A stretch of 46,258 nucleotides of DNA from Rhodovibrio sp. (GCA_007127165.1 SKZV01000002.1:1-46258); one strand, 5' to 3'. Shown: positions 24,381 through 33,028, counted from the first letter of the stretch. The notes: generated by a model from the sequence alone, not told the origin. Made by a program: numbers and translations.

Positions 24381-25439
24381 CTATTGCAGCACCCGCGTCC
24401 ACACCCGGTCGCGCAGCTCGTCGGAGCGCTGGCTGCACGGCGGGATCATCTTCAAGCGGTCGCCGAATTCCTCCGGCACGTTCACGGCGGGCGACTCCCG
24501 CAGATCGTCCGAGAGCATCGCCGACGCACCGCGCACGGTGTTCGAGTAACCGGTGAAGTTGGACGTCATCGCGGCGGCCTCCTCGCTCATCATGAAGTTG
24601 ATGAACTTCTTGGCGTTCTCGATGTTCCGCGCGCTGTTCGGAATCACCATGTTGTCGGCCCAGAACACCACGCCTTCCTCGGGGTAGAGGTAGTCGATGT
24701 TCGAATCCTCGCGCCATGCCCGATGCGCGGCGCCGTTCCACATGTGATGCATCAGGATTTCGCCCGATACCAGCGAAGCGTCCGTTCCGGTGGCGCTGTA
24801 GACCTTCACGTGCTCGCGCTGGTCGAGCAGCAATTCCTGGATTTGCCGCCAGTCGTCCGGGTCCTCGGTGCAGGCGTCGATGTCGAGGTAGAAGGCCGCC
24901 GCCTGCATCACGTCGCCGATCTCATCCAGCATGCCGATCTCGCCCTGGAACTGCTCGCGCGGCTCGAAGAGTTCCTTCCAGCTATGCTCCAACTCCTCGC
25001 CGTCCTCCAGCGCGGCCTTGTTGTAGCCGATTCCCGTGGTGCCCCACATGTACGGAGCGGAGTATTGCCGTTCCGGGTCGTAATAAGGCGCGTCGTGCGG
25101 CTCCGTCACGTTGTCGAAGTTCGACAGCGAGCGCGCATCGAAGGCGTGCAGCATGTCTTCTTCGATCATCCGCGCCACATAGCTGTCCGACGGCAGGGCC
25201 ACGTCGTAGGTCGCGCCGCCCGCCCGCAGCTTCGCCATCAGGTCCTCGTTCGAGGTATAGACGTCGAGCGTGACGGAGATACCGGTTTCCTCCTCAAACT
25301 TCTCGATCACCTCGGGCGAGGTGTAGTTCGTCCAGTTGAAGACGAACAGCTCGTCCGCCTTGGCGGAGCCCGCCCCACCGAACACCATCCCGGTGAGCGC
25401 GGCGACACTGACCGCCGCCATCCAGGTTTTCTTGCTCAT
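24381..25439 (-). CDS. potD: Periplasmic polyamine-type substrate-binding protein
   Basis: A 352-residue PotD/PotF-like solute-binding protein with a Sec signal peptide (cleavage after AKA near residue 28). The mature chain starts DELFVFNWTNYTSPEVIEKF, the classic polyamine-binder opening, with GTTGIGYNK, the hinge region and FWADNMVIPNSARN further on. It delivers the ligand to the permease pair encoded upstream. The ATG at 25439 has GGGAGA nine bases upstream; a TTG two codons earlier is less likely. Ligand specificity within the family ranges over putrescine, spermidine and other cations, and the downstream enzymes point to a substrate other than a plain polyamine. Confidence 0.9.
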   Translation of the reverse strand: MSKKTWMAAVSVAALTGMVFGGAGSAKADELFVFNWTNYTSPEVIEKFEEETGISVTLDVYTSNEDLMAKLRAGGATYDVALPSDSYVARMIEEDMLHAFDARSLSNFDNVTEPHDAPYYDPERQYSAPYMWGTTGIGYNKAALEDGEELEHSWKELFEPREQFQGEIGMLDEIGDVMQAAAFYLDIDACTEDPDDWRQIQELLLDQREHVKVYSATGTDASLVSGEILMHHMWNGAAHRAWREDSNIDYLYPEEGVVFWADNMVIPNSARNIENAKKFINFMMSEEAAAMTSNFTGYSNTVRGASAMLSDDLRESPAVNVPEEFGDRLKMIPPCSQRSDELRDRVWTRVLQ

Positions 25440-25469
25440 TATCAAAACTCTCCCTGTTTTTCGTCGTTT

Positions 25470-26279
25470 TCAAGTTTCGCGCCGCGAGAGCAGCAACGCA
25501 ACCGTAACAAGCACCAGCGATACCAGAAGCAGCAGCGCCGAGACCGCATTTACTTCCGGCGTCACGCCGGTGCGGATCATGCCGTAGATGTAGACCGGCA
25601 GCGTCGTCGAACCCGGCCCGGACACGAAGAAGGTGATCACGAAGTTGTCCAGCGACACGATGAACGCCAGCAGCAGTCCCGAGAGGATTCCCGGCCACAG
25701 AAGCGGCAGGGTCACGCGGAAGAAGGCTTGGCGCTCGTTGGCGTAGAGGTCGAAGGCGGCCTCGCGCAGTGACGGGTCCATTCCCTCCAGCCGGGCGCGG
25801 ATCGGCAAATAGGCGAAGGGGATGCAGAACACCGTGTGCGCCGCCGTGATCGTCAACAGCCCCAGCGGCATTCCGATCGCGACGAAGAAGATCAGCGTCG
25901 CCACGGCGGTCACGATCTCGGGGATCAAGAGCGGCAAAGCGAGGCTGCCGTTCACCACCTCCTGACGGCGCATTGCACGGCCCTGCGTCATGGCTAGCGC
26001 CGCCAGCGTGGCCGCCATCGTGGCGATGACCGAGGCGAAGGTCGCGACGATCAGCGAGTTCTGCGCCGCGCGGAGCACGTCCGCATTGCCCAGGACCAGT
26101 GGATACCAGTCGAAGGTGAAGCCGGTCCAGATCGTGGCGATCCGGTTCTCGTTGAACGAGAGGAAGACCACGAAGAGGATCGGCAGATACAGGTACACGA
26201 AGAAGAAGGCCGCCCCCGTGGCAAGGCCGGGAAACCGCTTCAACGAGACGGGTTTTGGCGCGGCGGTCCGGTTAGCCAA
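25470..26279 (-). CDS. potC: ABC transporter permease, PotC/PotI type
   Basis: A 269-residue inner-membrane permease with six helices. The cytoplasmic EAA loop is recognisable in MDPSLREAAFDLYANERQAF followed by VTLPLLWPGILSG. Start is TTG at 26277-26279, chosen because AAGGAGGT stands five bases upstream within the end of the PotB-type gene; the two genes overlap by 8 bp. It forms the translocation channel together with that partner. Confidence 0.9.
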   Translation of the reverse strand: MANRTAAPKPVSLKRFPGLATGAAFFFVYLYLPILFVVFLSFNENRIATIWTGFTFDWYPLVLGNADVLRAAQNSLIVATFASVIATMAATLAALAMTQGRAMRRQEVVNGSLALPLLIPEIVTAVATLIFFVAIGMPLGLLTITAAHTVFCIPFAYLPIRARLEGMDPSLREAAFDLYANERQAFFRVTLPLLWPGILSGLLLAFIVSLDNFVITFFVSGPGSTTLPVYIYGMIRTGVTPEVNAVSALLLLVSLVLVTVALLLSRRET

Positions 26280-27276
26280 TCTCCACCTCCTTCAGCGAGG
26301 TGCCGGAGCGCCGCGCGCGAAGCGCCCAAAGCACCAGCGCCAGCAGCACGATGGCGAGCAGGATGAACGCCAGCGCAGCGCCGAAAGGCCAGTTCTGCGA
26401 CGCGCCGAATTGCAACTGAATCAGGTTGCCGATCATCAGGTTGCGCCCGCCGCCCAGCAACTGCGGCGTGATGTAGGCTCCCAGCGACGGCACGAACACC
26501 AGGACCGAGCCCGCGATGATGCCGGGCTTGGCCAGCGGTATGATGACCCGCTTCAACGCCTCCCAGCGGTTGGCGCCCAGGTCGTAGGCCGCCTCCACCA
26601 GCCGCCAGTCCAGCTTTTCCAGGCTGGCGTAGATCGGCAGCACCATGAAGGGAATGAACGAATACACCAGCCCCAGCGTGATTCCGAAGTTGTTGTAGAT
26701 CAACGGCAGCGGTTGCGAAATCACGCCCAGGTCCATCAGCGTGTTGTTGATCAGCCCACGGTCGCGCAGCAGCAGAATCCAGGCGTAGTTGCGCACCAGA
26801 AGATTGGTCCAGAACGGAATCGTCACCAGGAAGATCAGCATGGTGCGGTACTTCGGCGGCTGCAACGCGATGAACAGCGCCGCCGGAAAGCCGATCAGCA
26901 GCGCGACGCCCATCGTCGCCAGGGAGAGCCCGAAGGAGCGCGCGAAGATGCGCAGGTAGGTGTCGTTGAACAGCAGGCTGTCATCCAGATCACGCACGAA
27001 GAGGAACTGGAGATAGGCGTCGGTCGAAAACTCCCAGATCACCCCGCCGTAGCGCGCCGAAGTCAAAAAGGAGTAGGTGAGCATCAACGCCAGCGGCACG
27101 ACCATGACGAGGATGATGATCCCCATCGCAGGGGTCAGCAGCGCCAGCCGCCGCGCCATCTCCCGCCGAACCGCGCCAAGATCGCCGCGCATAGCTCCTT
27201 TCGCGGCTTGCGGCGCGGATTGGGGCGCGGCTTGCGGCTCCACCGGCCGCTCGGCTTGCGCTTCCCGCGTGCTCAT
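26272..27276 (-). CDS. potB: ABC transporter permease, PotB/PotH type
   Basis: A 334-residue inner-membrane permease. A proline- and alanine-rich cytosolic N-terminus of about 35 residues leads into six helices, with the EAA loop LVEAAYDLGANRWEALKRVIIP near residue 235. Its ATG shares one base with the stop of the ATPase gene (TGATG), so translation is coupled. Paired with the PotC-type permease that follows. Confidence 0.9.
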   Translation of the reverse strand: MSTREAQAERPVEPQAAPQSAPQAAKGAMRGDLGAVRREMARRLALLTPAMGIIILVMVVPLALMLTYSFLTSARYGGVIWEFSTDAYLQFLFVRDLDDSLLFNDTYLRIFARSFGLSLATMGVALLIGFPAALFIALQPPKYRTMLIFLVTIPFWTNLLVRNYAWILLLRDRGLINNTLMDLGVISQPLPLIYNNFGITLGLVYSFIPFMVLPIYASLEKLDWRLVEAAYDLGANRWEALKRVIIPLAKPGIIAGSVLVFVPSLGAYITPQLLGGGRNLMIGNLIQLQFGASQNWPFGAALAFILLAIVLLALVLWALRARRSGTSLKEVEIG

Positions 27277-28364
27277 CAGTCGCGCAGCACTTGAATGGCG
27301 TCGGGCGCGAAGGAAATGCCGACCGTGCTGCCGATACCCGCCGCCGCCATGCCGCCGTTGACGTTCTGGCTGCGCACCCGGAACAGCCCGACCTCGTTCA
27401 CCGAAACCTGATAGAGCGTATCCGTGCCGAAGTAGACGACATTCTCGATCCGCCCCCTGAGCGGCGCGTCCGGGTCGTCGGAAAGCTCCGCCCGCTCCGG
27501 GCGCAGCGCCAGCGTGACCTCCGCGCCCGCGCTCAAGCCGTCACGGCTGCGGCCCTGCACCCGCGCGCCCGACGGCAGGCGGAACGTCCCGCTTTCGCCA
27601 TCGGCCGAATCGACCCGCGCCACCAGCAGATTGGTCTCGCCGATGAAGTCCGCCACGAAACGGTTTTCCGGATGCTCGTAAATCTCCCGAGGCGAGCCGA
27701 TCTGGAGGGCCTTCCCGCTGTCCATGACCACGAGGCGGTCGGACATGGTCAGCGCCTCCTCCTGATCGTGGGTGACGAAGACGAAGGTGATTCCGGTGTC
27801 GTTTTGCAGGCGCTTCAACTCGATCTGCATTTCCTTCCGCAGCTTCAAGTCCAGCGCCGATAGGGGTTCGTCCAGCAGAAGCACCTTGGGCCGGTTCGCG
27901 AGCGCGCGGGCCAACGCCACACGCTGTTGCTGCCCGCCGGAAAGCTGGGCGGGCTTCCGCCGCCCGTAGCCCGCAAGCTTCACAAGCTCCAGCATCTCAT
28001 CGACCCGGCGGCCGATTTCCGCCTTCGACGTTCCTTGCATCTCAAGGCCGAAAGAGACGTTCTGCGCCACCGTCATGTGCGGGAAGAGCGCATAGCTCTG
28101 GAACACGGTGTTGACCGGTCGCCGGAAGGGCGGCAGGCCGGAAAGCTCCTGCCCGTGCAGCCGGATTTCGCCCTGGGTCGGCTGTTCGAAGCCCGCCAGC
28201 AGGCGCAGCAGCGTGGTCTTGCCGCAGCCCGATGGCCCCAAAAGCGTGAAAAACTCGCCGTCACGGATTTGCAGAGATACAGCGTCCAGCGCCCGGACTT
28301 CGTCGGGGCCGCTGCCGAATACCTTGCTGACGGCGCGAAGATCGATCGCGATGTTTTCAGCCAC
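27276..28364 (-). CDS. potA: ABC transporter ATPase, PotA type
   Basis: A 362-residue ATPase that powers the importer. Walker [13 protein letters not shown]-loop [13 protein letters not shown], signature [15 protein letters not shown], Walker [13 protein letters not shown] and switch His in [10 protein letters not shown] are all intact. The C-terminal third (about 250-362) is the TOBE domain usual for this family. I place the start at GTG 28364 ([17 protein letters not shown]), just ahead of the conserved region; a TTG at 28415 would add 17 unconserved residues. First gene of the array running to the TauE/SafE gene. Confidence 0.92.
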   Translation of the reverse strand: MAENIAIDLRAVSKVFGSGPDEVRALDAVSLQIRDGEFFTLLGPSGCGKTTLLRLLAGFEQPTQGEIRLHGQELSGLPPFRRPVNTVFQSYALFPHMTVAQNVSFGLEMQGTSKAEIGRRVDEMLELVKLAGYGRRKPAQLSGGQQQRVALARALANRPKVLLLDEPLSALDLKLRKEMQIELKRLQNDTGITFVFVTHDQEEALTMSDRLVVMDSGKALQIGSPREIYEHPENRFVADFIGETNLLVARVDSADGESGTFRLPSGARVQGRSRDGLSAGAEVTLALRPERAELSDDPDAPLRGRIENVVYFGTDTLYQVSVNEVGLFRVRSQNVNGGMAAAGIGSTVGISFAPDAIQVLRD

Positions 28365-28512
28365 GCGCCTGTCGAGCCTTTCGTGGTTGTGCCCTGTCAG
28401 CCGATCCGGGACCAATCGGCCAATCCGGAGGCAACCGGCCTGTCTTCCGATAGCCTAGAAGTGTGGCTCTGCAATGGCAAGCCAGGGATGTAAAGCAGAG
28501 GCGCAAGCCCAC

Positions 28513-29310
28513 CTATAAACGGTCCTGCAACTGCGTGAGGAAGTTGCGCACACGCCTTGCGTTGGTGCCGAGATCGCTTTGCCCGACGCGCGAGGCGGAG
28601 CGCATATCGATCAGGGTCATGCCGTCTTCGGGGCCGGTAATGCGGATGACCACATCATCGCGGAAGCCAAACCAGAAAGTGCGGTCGATCGCCTCGATGC
28701 GTCCCTCGACCGGATTGGCCTCGACCACGCGCCACCCCTGGTCGCGCGCCAACGCCTCCGCCACCTCGAACACCACTTCCGGCTCCGCATCCACGCGAAC
28801 CGTCGTGATCCCCGGATAGGCCGCGTTCTGCTGTTGCGCCACCCGCTCGCCCGGATGCTCCACCGCGTTCGGCGCGGCTTCGCGCGCATCGCTGAGAGCG
28901 ACAAAGGCGGGGGGATCGTCTAGATCGGTGGAAATGTCGTGGATCGGCGGGGCCTCCATCGACCGTTGCATATGGATCAGCGGCGGGGCGATCACCGCAG
29001 CGCCGATGACCAGGGCCGGGAGCGCCGCAACCACCAGCCAACGCCGTATGAGCAGCGCGGCGGTAACGAGCCCGACTGCGGAGACGGCCATCCCCGCGAG
29101 CACCACATACACGCCCCAGCGCAGGACCGAGAATCCGGTGCCGATGCCCCACCAGCCCCAGCGATGACCGAGCCCGCTCGCGGCGCTGGTCAACGCTCCG
29201 CCAAGAACCAGGGCCAGCCCGACCGCCAGAAGCACGGCCATGGCGGTGTTGCGGGGTGAGTCAGTCAGTCTCCCTCTCCGCCGATCGCCGGGGTCGCTAT
29301 GGTCGCTCAC
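28513..29310 (-). CDS. DUF1499 membrane protein
   Basis: A 265-residue protein with three hydrophobic segments between about residues 22 and 112 and a C-terminal DUF1499 domain (about 120-262). The domain is marked by PPIHDISTDLDDPP, YPGI, GWRVVEANPVEGRIEAIDRTFWFGFRDDVVIRI and a final SASRVGQSDLGTNARRVRNFL, all typical of the family. Function of DUF1499 is unknown. It starts inside the stop of dusA (4 bp overlap), so it is co-translated with the tRNA enzyme, though no functional link is known to me. Confidence 0.85.
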   Translation of the reverse strand: MSDHSDPGDRRRGRLTDSPRNTAMAVLLAVGLALVLGGALTSAASGLGHRWGWWGIGTGFSVLRWGVYVVLAGMAVSAVGLVTAALLIRRWLVVAALPALVIGAAVIAPPLIHMQRSMEAPPIHDISTDLDDPPAFVALSDAREAAPNAVEHPGERVAQQQNAAYPGITTVRVDAEPEVVFEVAEALARDQGWRVVEANPVEGRIEAIDRTFWFGFRDDVVIRITGPEDGMTLIDMRSASRVGQSDLGTNARRVRNFLTQLQDRL

Positions 29311-30353
29311 TGCGCCGCCTCCAACTGCTGAGGGTTCGCCACCTCACCGCCGACCTTGGCAAAGGCCTCGGCGATGACCTCGGGACCGGCCTCGGGATGG
29401 CGGCCGACTTCGCTCAGGTGCCGCCGCCATGCGCGCGCGCCCGGCAGGCCGGCGCACAGTCCCATGATGTGGCGGGTCAGCAGCTTCGTCGGCAGCCCCT
29501 CCGCCCGCAGCCGCGCCGCGTAGTCCATCAGCGCCGCGACCACCGCCGCGCGCTCCGGCAGCGGCGCGGCCGCCTCGCCGAAGATGCGCCGATCCGCCTC
29601 GGCCAGAACCCAGGGCGTGTGATAGGCCGCGCGGCCCAGCATCACACCGTCGACACCCGCCGCCAGATGGTCCTCCGCCTCGGCCAGGGTCTGCACGCCA
29701 CCGTTCAAAACGATTTCCAGATCCGGGCGAAGTTGTTTCACGCGAAACACCCGGTCGTAGTTCAGCGGCGGAACCTCCCGGTTCTCCTTGGGGCTCAGCC
29801 CCTTGAGCCAAGCCTTGCGGGCGTGCAGGGTAAACGAGCGGCAACCTGCGGCGGCCACGGTGTCGAGGAAGGCCAGAAGCTCCGCCTCGCTGTCCCGCTC
29901 GTCCACGCCGATGCGGGTCTTCACGGTCACCGGAATCGTAACCGCCGCGCGCATCGCCGCAACGCAGTCCGCCACCAGCGCCGGTTCCGCCATCAGGCAA
30001 GCCCCGAAACGCGCACTTTGAACCCGGTCGGACGGGCAGCCGACATTGAGGTTCACCTCGTCGTAGCCGTAGCCCTCGGCGATTTTCGCGCTCTCGGCCA
30101 AGGCCGCAGGCTCCGCGCCGCCAAGCTGAAGCGCCACCGGGTTCTCGCTGGCGTCGAACCCGAGCAACTTGTCGCGGTCGCCGCGCAGCACCGCGCCGGT
30201 GGTGACCATCTCGCTGTAGAGCAGCGTGCGCCGCGTGATCCGCCGCAGGAACCAACGGTCGTGCCGGTCGGTGCACTCCATCATCGGCGCGACGGAGAGG
30301 CGGCGGGTCGGGGGCCGTGAACTGCCGGAGGGTTCTGAAAAGGCTTGCTTCAT
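29307..30353 (-). CDS. dusA: tRNA-dihydrouridine(20/20a) synthase
   Basis: A 348-residue flavin enzyme reducing uridine 20/20a in the tRNA D-loop. It opens RLSVAPMMECTDRHDRWFLR as DusA does, then VALQLGG, the active-site Cys in NLNVGCPSDRVQ with FGACLM, VKTRIGVDERDS, HARKAWLKGLSPKENREVPPLNY and LNGGVQTL and GVMLGRAAYHTPW for FMN binding. The ATG at 30353 gives normal family length; the frame is open upstream to 30635 but that part faces the divergent PCMT gene and is not conserved. No clear ribosome binding site is seen. Confidence 0.93.
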   Translation of the reverse strand: MKQAFSEPSGSSRPPTRRLSVAPMMECTDRHDRWFLRRITRRTLLYSEMVTTGAVLRGDRDKLLGFDASENPVALQLGGAEPAALAESAKIAEGYGYDEVNLNVGCPSDRVQSARFGACLMAEPALVADCVAAMRAAVTIPVTVKTRIGVDERDSEAELLAFLDTVAAAGCRSFTLHARKAWLKGLSPKENREVPPLNYDRVFRVKQLRPDLEIVLNGGVQTLAEAEDHLAAGVDGVMLGRAAYHTPWVLAEADRRIFGEAAAPLPERAAVVAALMDYAARLRAEGLPTKLLTRHIMGLCAGLPGARAWRRHLSEVGRHPEAGPEVIAEAFAKVGGEVANPQQLEAAQ

Positions 30354-30477
30354 GGGTTTCTTATACCGATTTCCGTTCGAATTTACGACAGACAAACCAG
30401 CCGGTGACTCGGCGAGCGGGCGAGGTTGCTCTATACTCGACAAGACAAAACCTGTCGCGGTGCGCTGGAGGGTCCCG

Positions 30478-31215
30478 ATGTTCCGTTCCGTCTTCGCTTT
30501 TGCTCTACTGATCGCAATGACGTCTCCCGCCGCTGCCGACACGGCCAAGGACTTCGCCGAAGAGCGCGAGCGCATGGTACGCGAGGTCATAGCGCGCGCG
30601 CATGCGACCCAGATGATGACGGGCATTTCCCGCATCGACCCAAATGTGCTGGAGGCAATGCGGACCGTCCCGCGCCACGCCTTCGTCCCGGAACCGCTGC
30701 GCGCCTTTTCGTATCAGGTAACGCCGCTGCCGCTCGGCTACGGTCAAAATCTGTCCTCGCCGTTTATCGCCGCGCTGATGCTGCACATCGCCGGCATCGA
30801 AGTGGGCGACCGGGTCTTCGAAACCGGCACCGACTCCGGCTATCAAGCGGCGCTTCTGGCCGAAATGGGGGCGGAGGTCGTCAGTATCGAGATCGTCGAG
30901 GAACTGGCGAACGAAGCCCGCGTCAATTTGATCGAGACCGGCTACGGTCAAGTCCGCACCCGCATCGGCGACGGCTTTTTCGGCTGGCCCGAGGGCGCGC
31001 CCTACGATGTGGTTCTGTTGAAGGAAGCGGTGAATACCATACCCGATCCGTTGGTGGAGCAGCTTGCGGCTGGCGGGCGAATCGTCGCGCCGGTGGGTTC
31101 GCTGAACGGTGCCCAGGAGTTGACCAGGATCACCAAGGACGAAGAGGACGGCCTCACCCGCGAGCGTTTCCTGGAGGTCCGATTCTCCCCCTTGCAAGGC
31201 GGCGAGCGCATTTAG
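30478..31215 (+). CDS. PCMT-family methyltransferase with signal peptide
   Basis: A 245-residue protein-L-isoaspartate O-methyltransferase homologue. Residues 1-21 are a clear Sec signal (MFRSVFAFALLIAMTSPAAA, then D). The methyltransferase part has VPRHAFVPEP, LPLGYGQNLSSPFIAALML and the SAM loop RVFETGTDSGYQAALLAEMG. The usual loop is E-I-G-T-G-S-G-Y; here Ile and the second Gly are replaced (ETGTDSGY). The enzyme normally repairs isoaspartyl residues in the cytoplasm with SAM. GGAGGG six bases before the ATG at 30478 supports this start and hence the signal. The TAG stop is the first part of a palindromic repeat. Confidence 0.85.
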   Translation: MFRSVFAFALLIAMTSPAAADTAKDFAEERERMVREVIARAHATQMMTGISRIDPNVLEAMRTVPRHAFVPEPLRAFSYQVTPLPLGYGQNLSSPFIAALMLHIAGIEVGDRVFETGTDSGYQAALLAEMGAEVVSIEIVEELANEARVNLIETGYGQVRTRIGDGFFGWPEGAPYDVVLLKEAVNTIPDPLVEQLAAGGRIVAPVGSLNGAQELTRITKDEEDGLTRERFLEVRFSPLQGGERI

Positions 31216-31320
31216 AGCATTTTCCGGCGAAGTGGACACCGGTTCGCCGCTAGAAAATGCGCAAAAACAAGAGGCTAGAGCGCCGTTCCGATTGAATCGG
31301 AACGAAATGCGCTCTAGAGC
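31213..31320. repeat. Modular palindromic repeat, modules A and B (second locus)
   Basis: Matches 10994-11101 over 108 bp with about three mismatches, two of them in the spacer between modules and one in the loop of module B (ATTGAAT for ATTCAAT). The loop change keeps the stem intact. Starts exactly at the TAG stop of the PCMT-family gene. Confidence 0.9.
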
Positions 31321-31370
31321 GCGATGACCTCAAGCCACTCCGGCTTGAGGTCTGAATCACCCAGTTAGAC
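31315..31370. repeat. Palindromic repeat module C
   Basis: TAGAGCGCGATGACCTCAAG begins a 56 bp unit whose stem GACCTCAAGCC/GGCTTGAGGTC is perfect over 11 bp with loop ACTCC. It ends TCTGAATCACCCAGTTAGAC. A second copy is at 32924-32979. It shares the TAGAGC linker with the preceding module. Confidence 0.85.
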
Positions 31371-31495
31371 AAGACCTTAGCCTGGAGACCTCGGGCTTAC
31401 GAGGGTTTGAAAAGGGGAGCGCGGTTTGTTGTGACAGCGCTAGAGAGGAGTGAGCTGTCGTCGGAGCCTGAACATCTGGAGCAAAAAGGAGCGTC

Positions 31496-32794
31496 ATGCT
31501 CAAACACATCCACGTCATCGGGTTGGACAGCTTCAATCTTGAAGAGCTTAGAAGCGTCCCCCACGCCGAGGATTACGCGTTCCACCCGCTCGTGCCCTAT
31601 CCGATGATCGTCAACCCGCCGTCCTATCCCATGGAAAGCATCATGGAGACGGCGTGGCGTGAGCTGGAGGCCGCTCCGGGGGTCGATGCGATTATCGGGC
31701 ATTGGGACTTTCCCACCACGTCGATGCTGCCCATCCTGCGCCGCGCGTACGGATTGCCGACGCCAAGCCTGGACTCCGTGCTCATCTGCGAAAACAAGTA
31801 CTGGGCGCGCCTGGCGATGCGCGATGCGGTGCCCGAATGCACGCCATCCTTCCAACACATCGACCCCTTCGACGAGGACCCTTGGAATCAGGTCCAGTTG
31901 GACTTGCCTTTCTGGCTCAAGCCGAACGTGGCGTTCTCCTCCTATCTGGGCTTCTACATCGAGAGCAGGGCGCGGTTTCAGGAGGCTATCCGCCAAATGC
32001 GCCAAGGCATCGCCCGCTTCGCCGAGCCGTTCGAATACTTCATGGACCACGTCGAGGACCGCGAGGCGCTGCCGGCGGTGGGCAGCGGCGGCACCGGCAT
32101 TATGGAAGGCATCATCTACGGTGACCTGTGTACCCTGGAAGGATTCGTGCTGAATGGCAAGGTCGTGGTCTACGGCGTAATCGATTCCCTGCGTGACCCC
32201 AAGAAGGGCAGTTTCTTCAGCTATCAGATACCTTCGCAACTGCCACCGGAAGTGCAGAACCGCATGATCGGGGCTGCCGGTCAGGTCCTTACGAGAATCG
32301 GGTTGGACGACACGCCGTTCAACATGGAGTTCTTCTGGAATCGGGAGACGGACCGGATCTGGCTCCTGGAGATCAACCCGCGGATCTCCAAGTCGCACTG
32401 CCCGATCTTCCGGATGACGGCCGGCGCGTCGCACCACGAGGTGGCGATCGACATCGCCCTGCGCCGGCACCCCAAGTTCCCGCGGCACGAGGGGCAGTTT
32501 TCCATGGCCGCCAAGTTCATGCCGCGCGTTTACGAGGACGCGCAGGTAACGCGGGCGCCAAAGCCAGAGGATATCGAGAGGCTTTGCCGACGTTTCCCGG
32601 AGTTGGTCGTCCACATACACGTCACGGAAGGGACGCGGCTTCGCAATCTGCGCAACCAGGACAGCTATAGCTTCGAGATCGCCGATGTGTTTCTCGGCGG
32701 TAACAGCGAGGAGGAGCTGCACGCCAAGTTCAGCGAGGTCATGACCCTCCTGGACTTCCGCTTCTCCCATGCGGTTCCAACAAACTATGAGTAA
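31496..32794 (+). CDS. Orphan ATP-grasp ligase of unknown substrate
   Basis: A 432-residue protein with an ATP-grasp core. The N-terminal domain (1-100) has the pattern IIGHWDFPTTSMLPILRRAYG; the ATP lobe starts with LICENKYWARLAMRD and WLKPNVAFSSYLG (nucleotide-binding Lys), and the metal site is FNMEFFW...IWLLEINPRISKSH with Glu, Glu and Asn in place. The C-terminal 100 residues (MAAKFMPRVYEDAQV onward) resemble the extra domain of carboxylate-amine ligases such as carnosine-synthase-like proteins. It should join a carboxylate to an amine or thiol at the cost of ATP, but no substrate or pathway partner is encoded nearby. AAGGAG six bases before the ATG is strong. Repeats flank the gene on both sides, and it may be a mobile or recently gained singleton; composition does not obviously differ. 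Confidence 0.82.
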   Translation: MLKHIHVIGLDSFNLEELRSVPHAEDYAFHPLVPYPMIVNPPSYPMESIMETAWRELEAAPGVDAIIGHWDFPTTSMLPILRRAYGLPTPSLDSVLICENKYWARLAMRDAVPECTPSFQHIDPFDEDPWNQVQLDLPFWLKPNVAFSSYLGFYIESRARFQEAIRQMRQGIARFAEPFEYFMDHVEDREALPAVGSGGTGIMEGIIYGDLCTLEGFVLNGKVVVYGVIDSLRDPKKGSFFSYQIPSQLPPEVQNRMIGAAGQVLTRIGLDDTPFNMEFFWNRETDRIWLLEINPRISKSHCPIFRMTAGASHHEVAIDIALRRHPKFPRHEGQFSMAAKFMPRVYEDAQVTRAPKPEDIERLCRRFPELVVHIHVTEGTRLRNLRNQDSYSFEIADVFLGGNSEEELHAKFSEVMTLLDFRFSHAVPTNYE

Positions 32795-32923
32795 GGAGAC
32801 GCTGCGGATCTCCCCGCGCACCATGCTCGAGCGGGTCCTTACCGGCGGGCTTTGTCCTCCATTGCTGTCCGCCCATCCTCCGCTCGTCCCCTACTGCTTA
32901 TATCAGCGGCATGCCGATGGTAT

Positions 32924-33015
32924 TAGAGCGCGATGATCTCAAGCTACTTCGGCTTGAGGTCTGAATCGCCTCGTTAGACACGTCGTTCGCGCGATGATCT
33001 CAAGCTACTTCGGCT
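32924..33015. repeat. Module C repeat plus truncated second copy
   Basis: A full 56 bp module C at 32924-32979 (TAGAGCGCGATGATCTCAAG to GTTAGAC) and a partial copy at 32989-33015 (GCGCGATGATCTCAAGC to CGGCT) that lacks the second arm. The partial copy stops 14 bp short of the DivL-like kinase stop codon. Stem GATCTCAAGC/GCTTGAGGTC has one compensable mismatch. Confidence 0.85.
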
Positions 33016-33028
33016 GGGGAGCGGTTCC

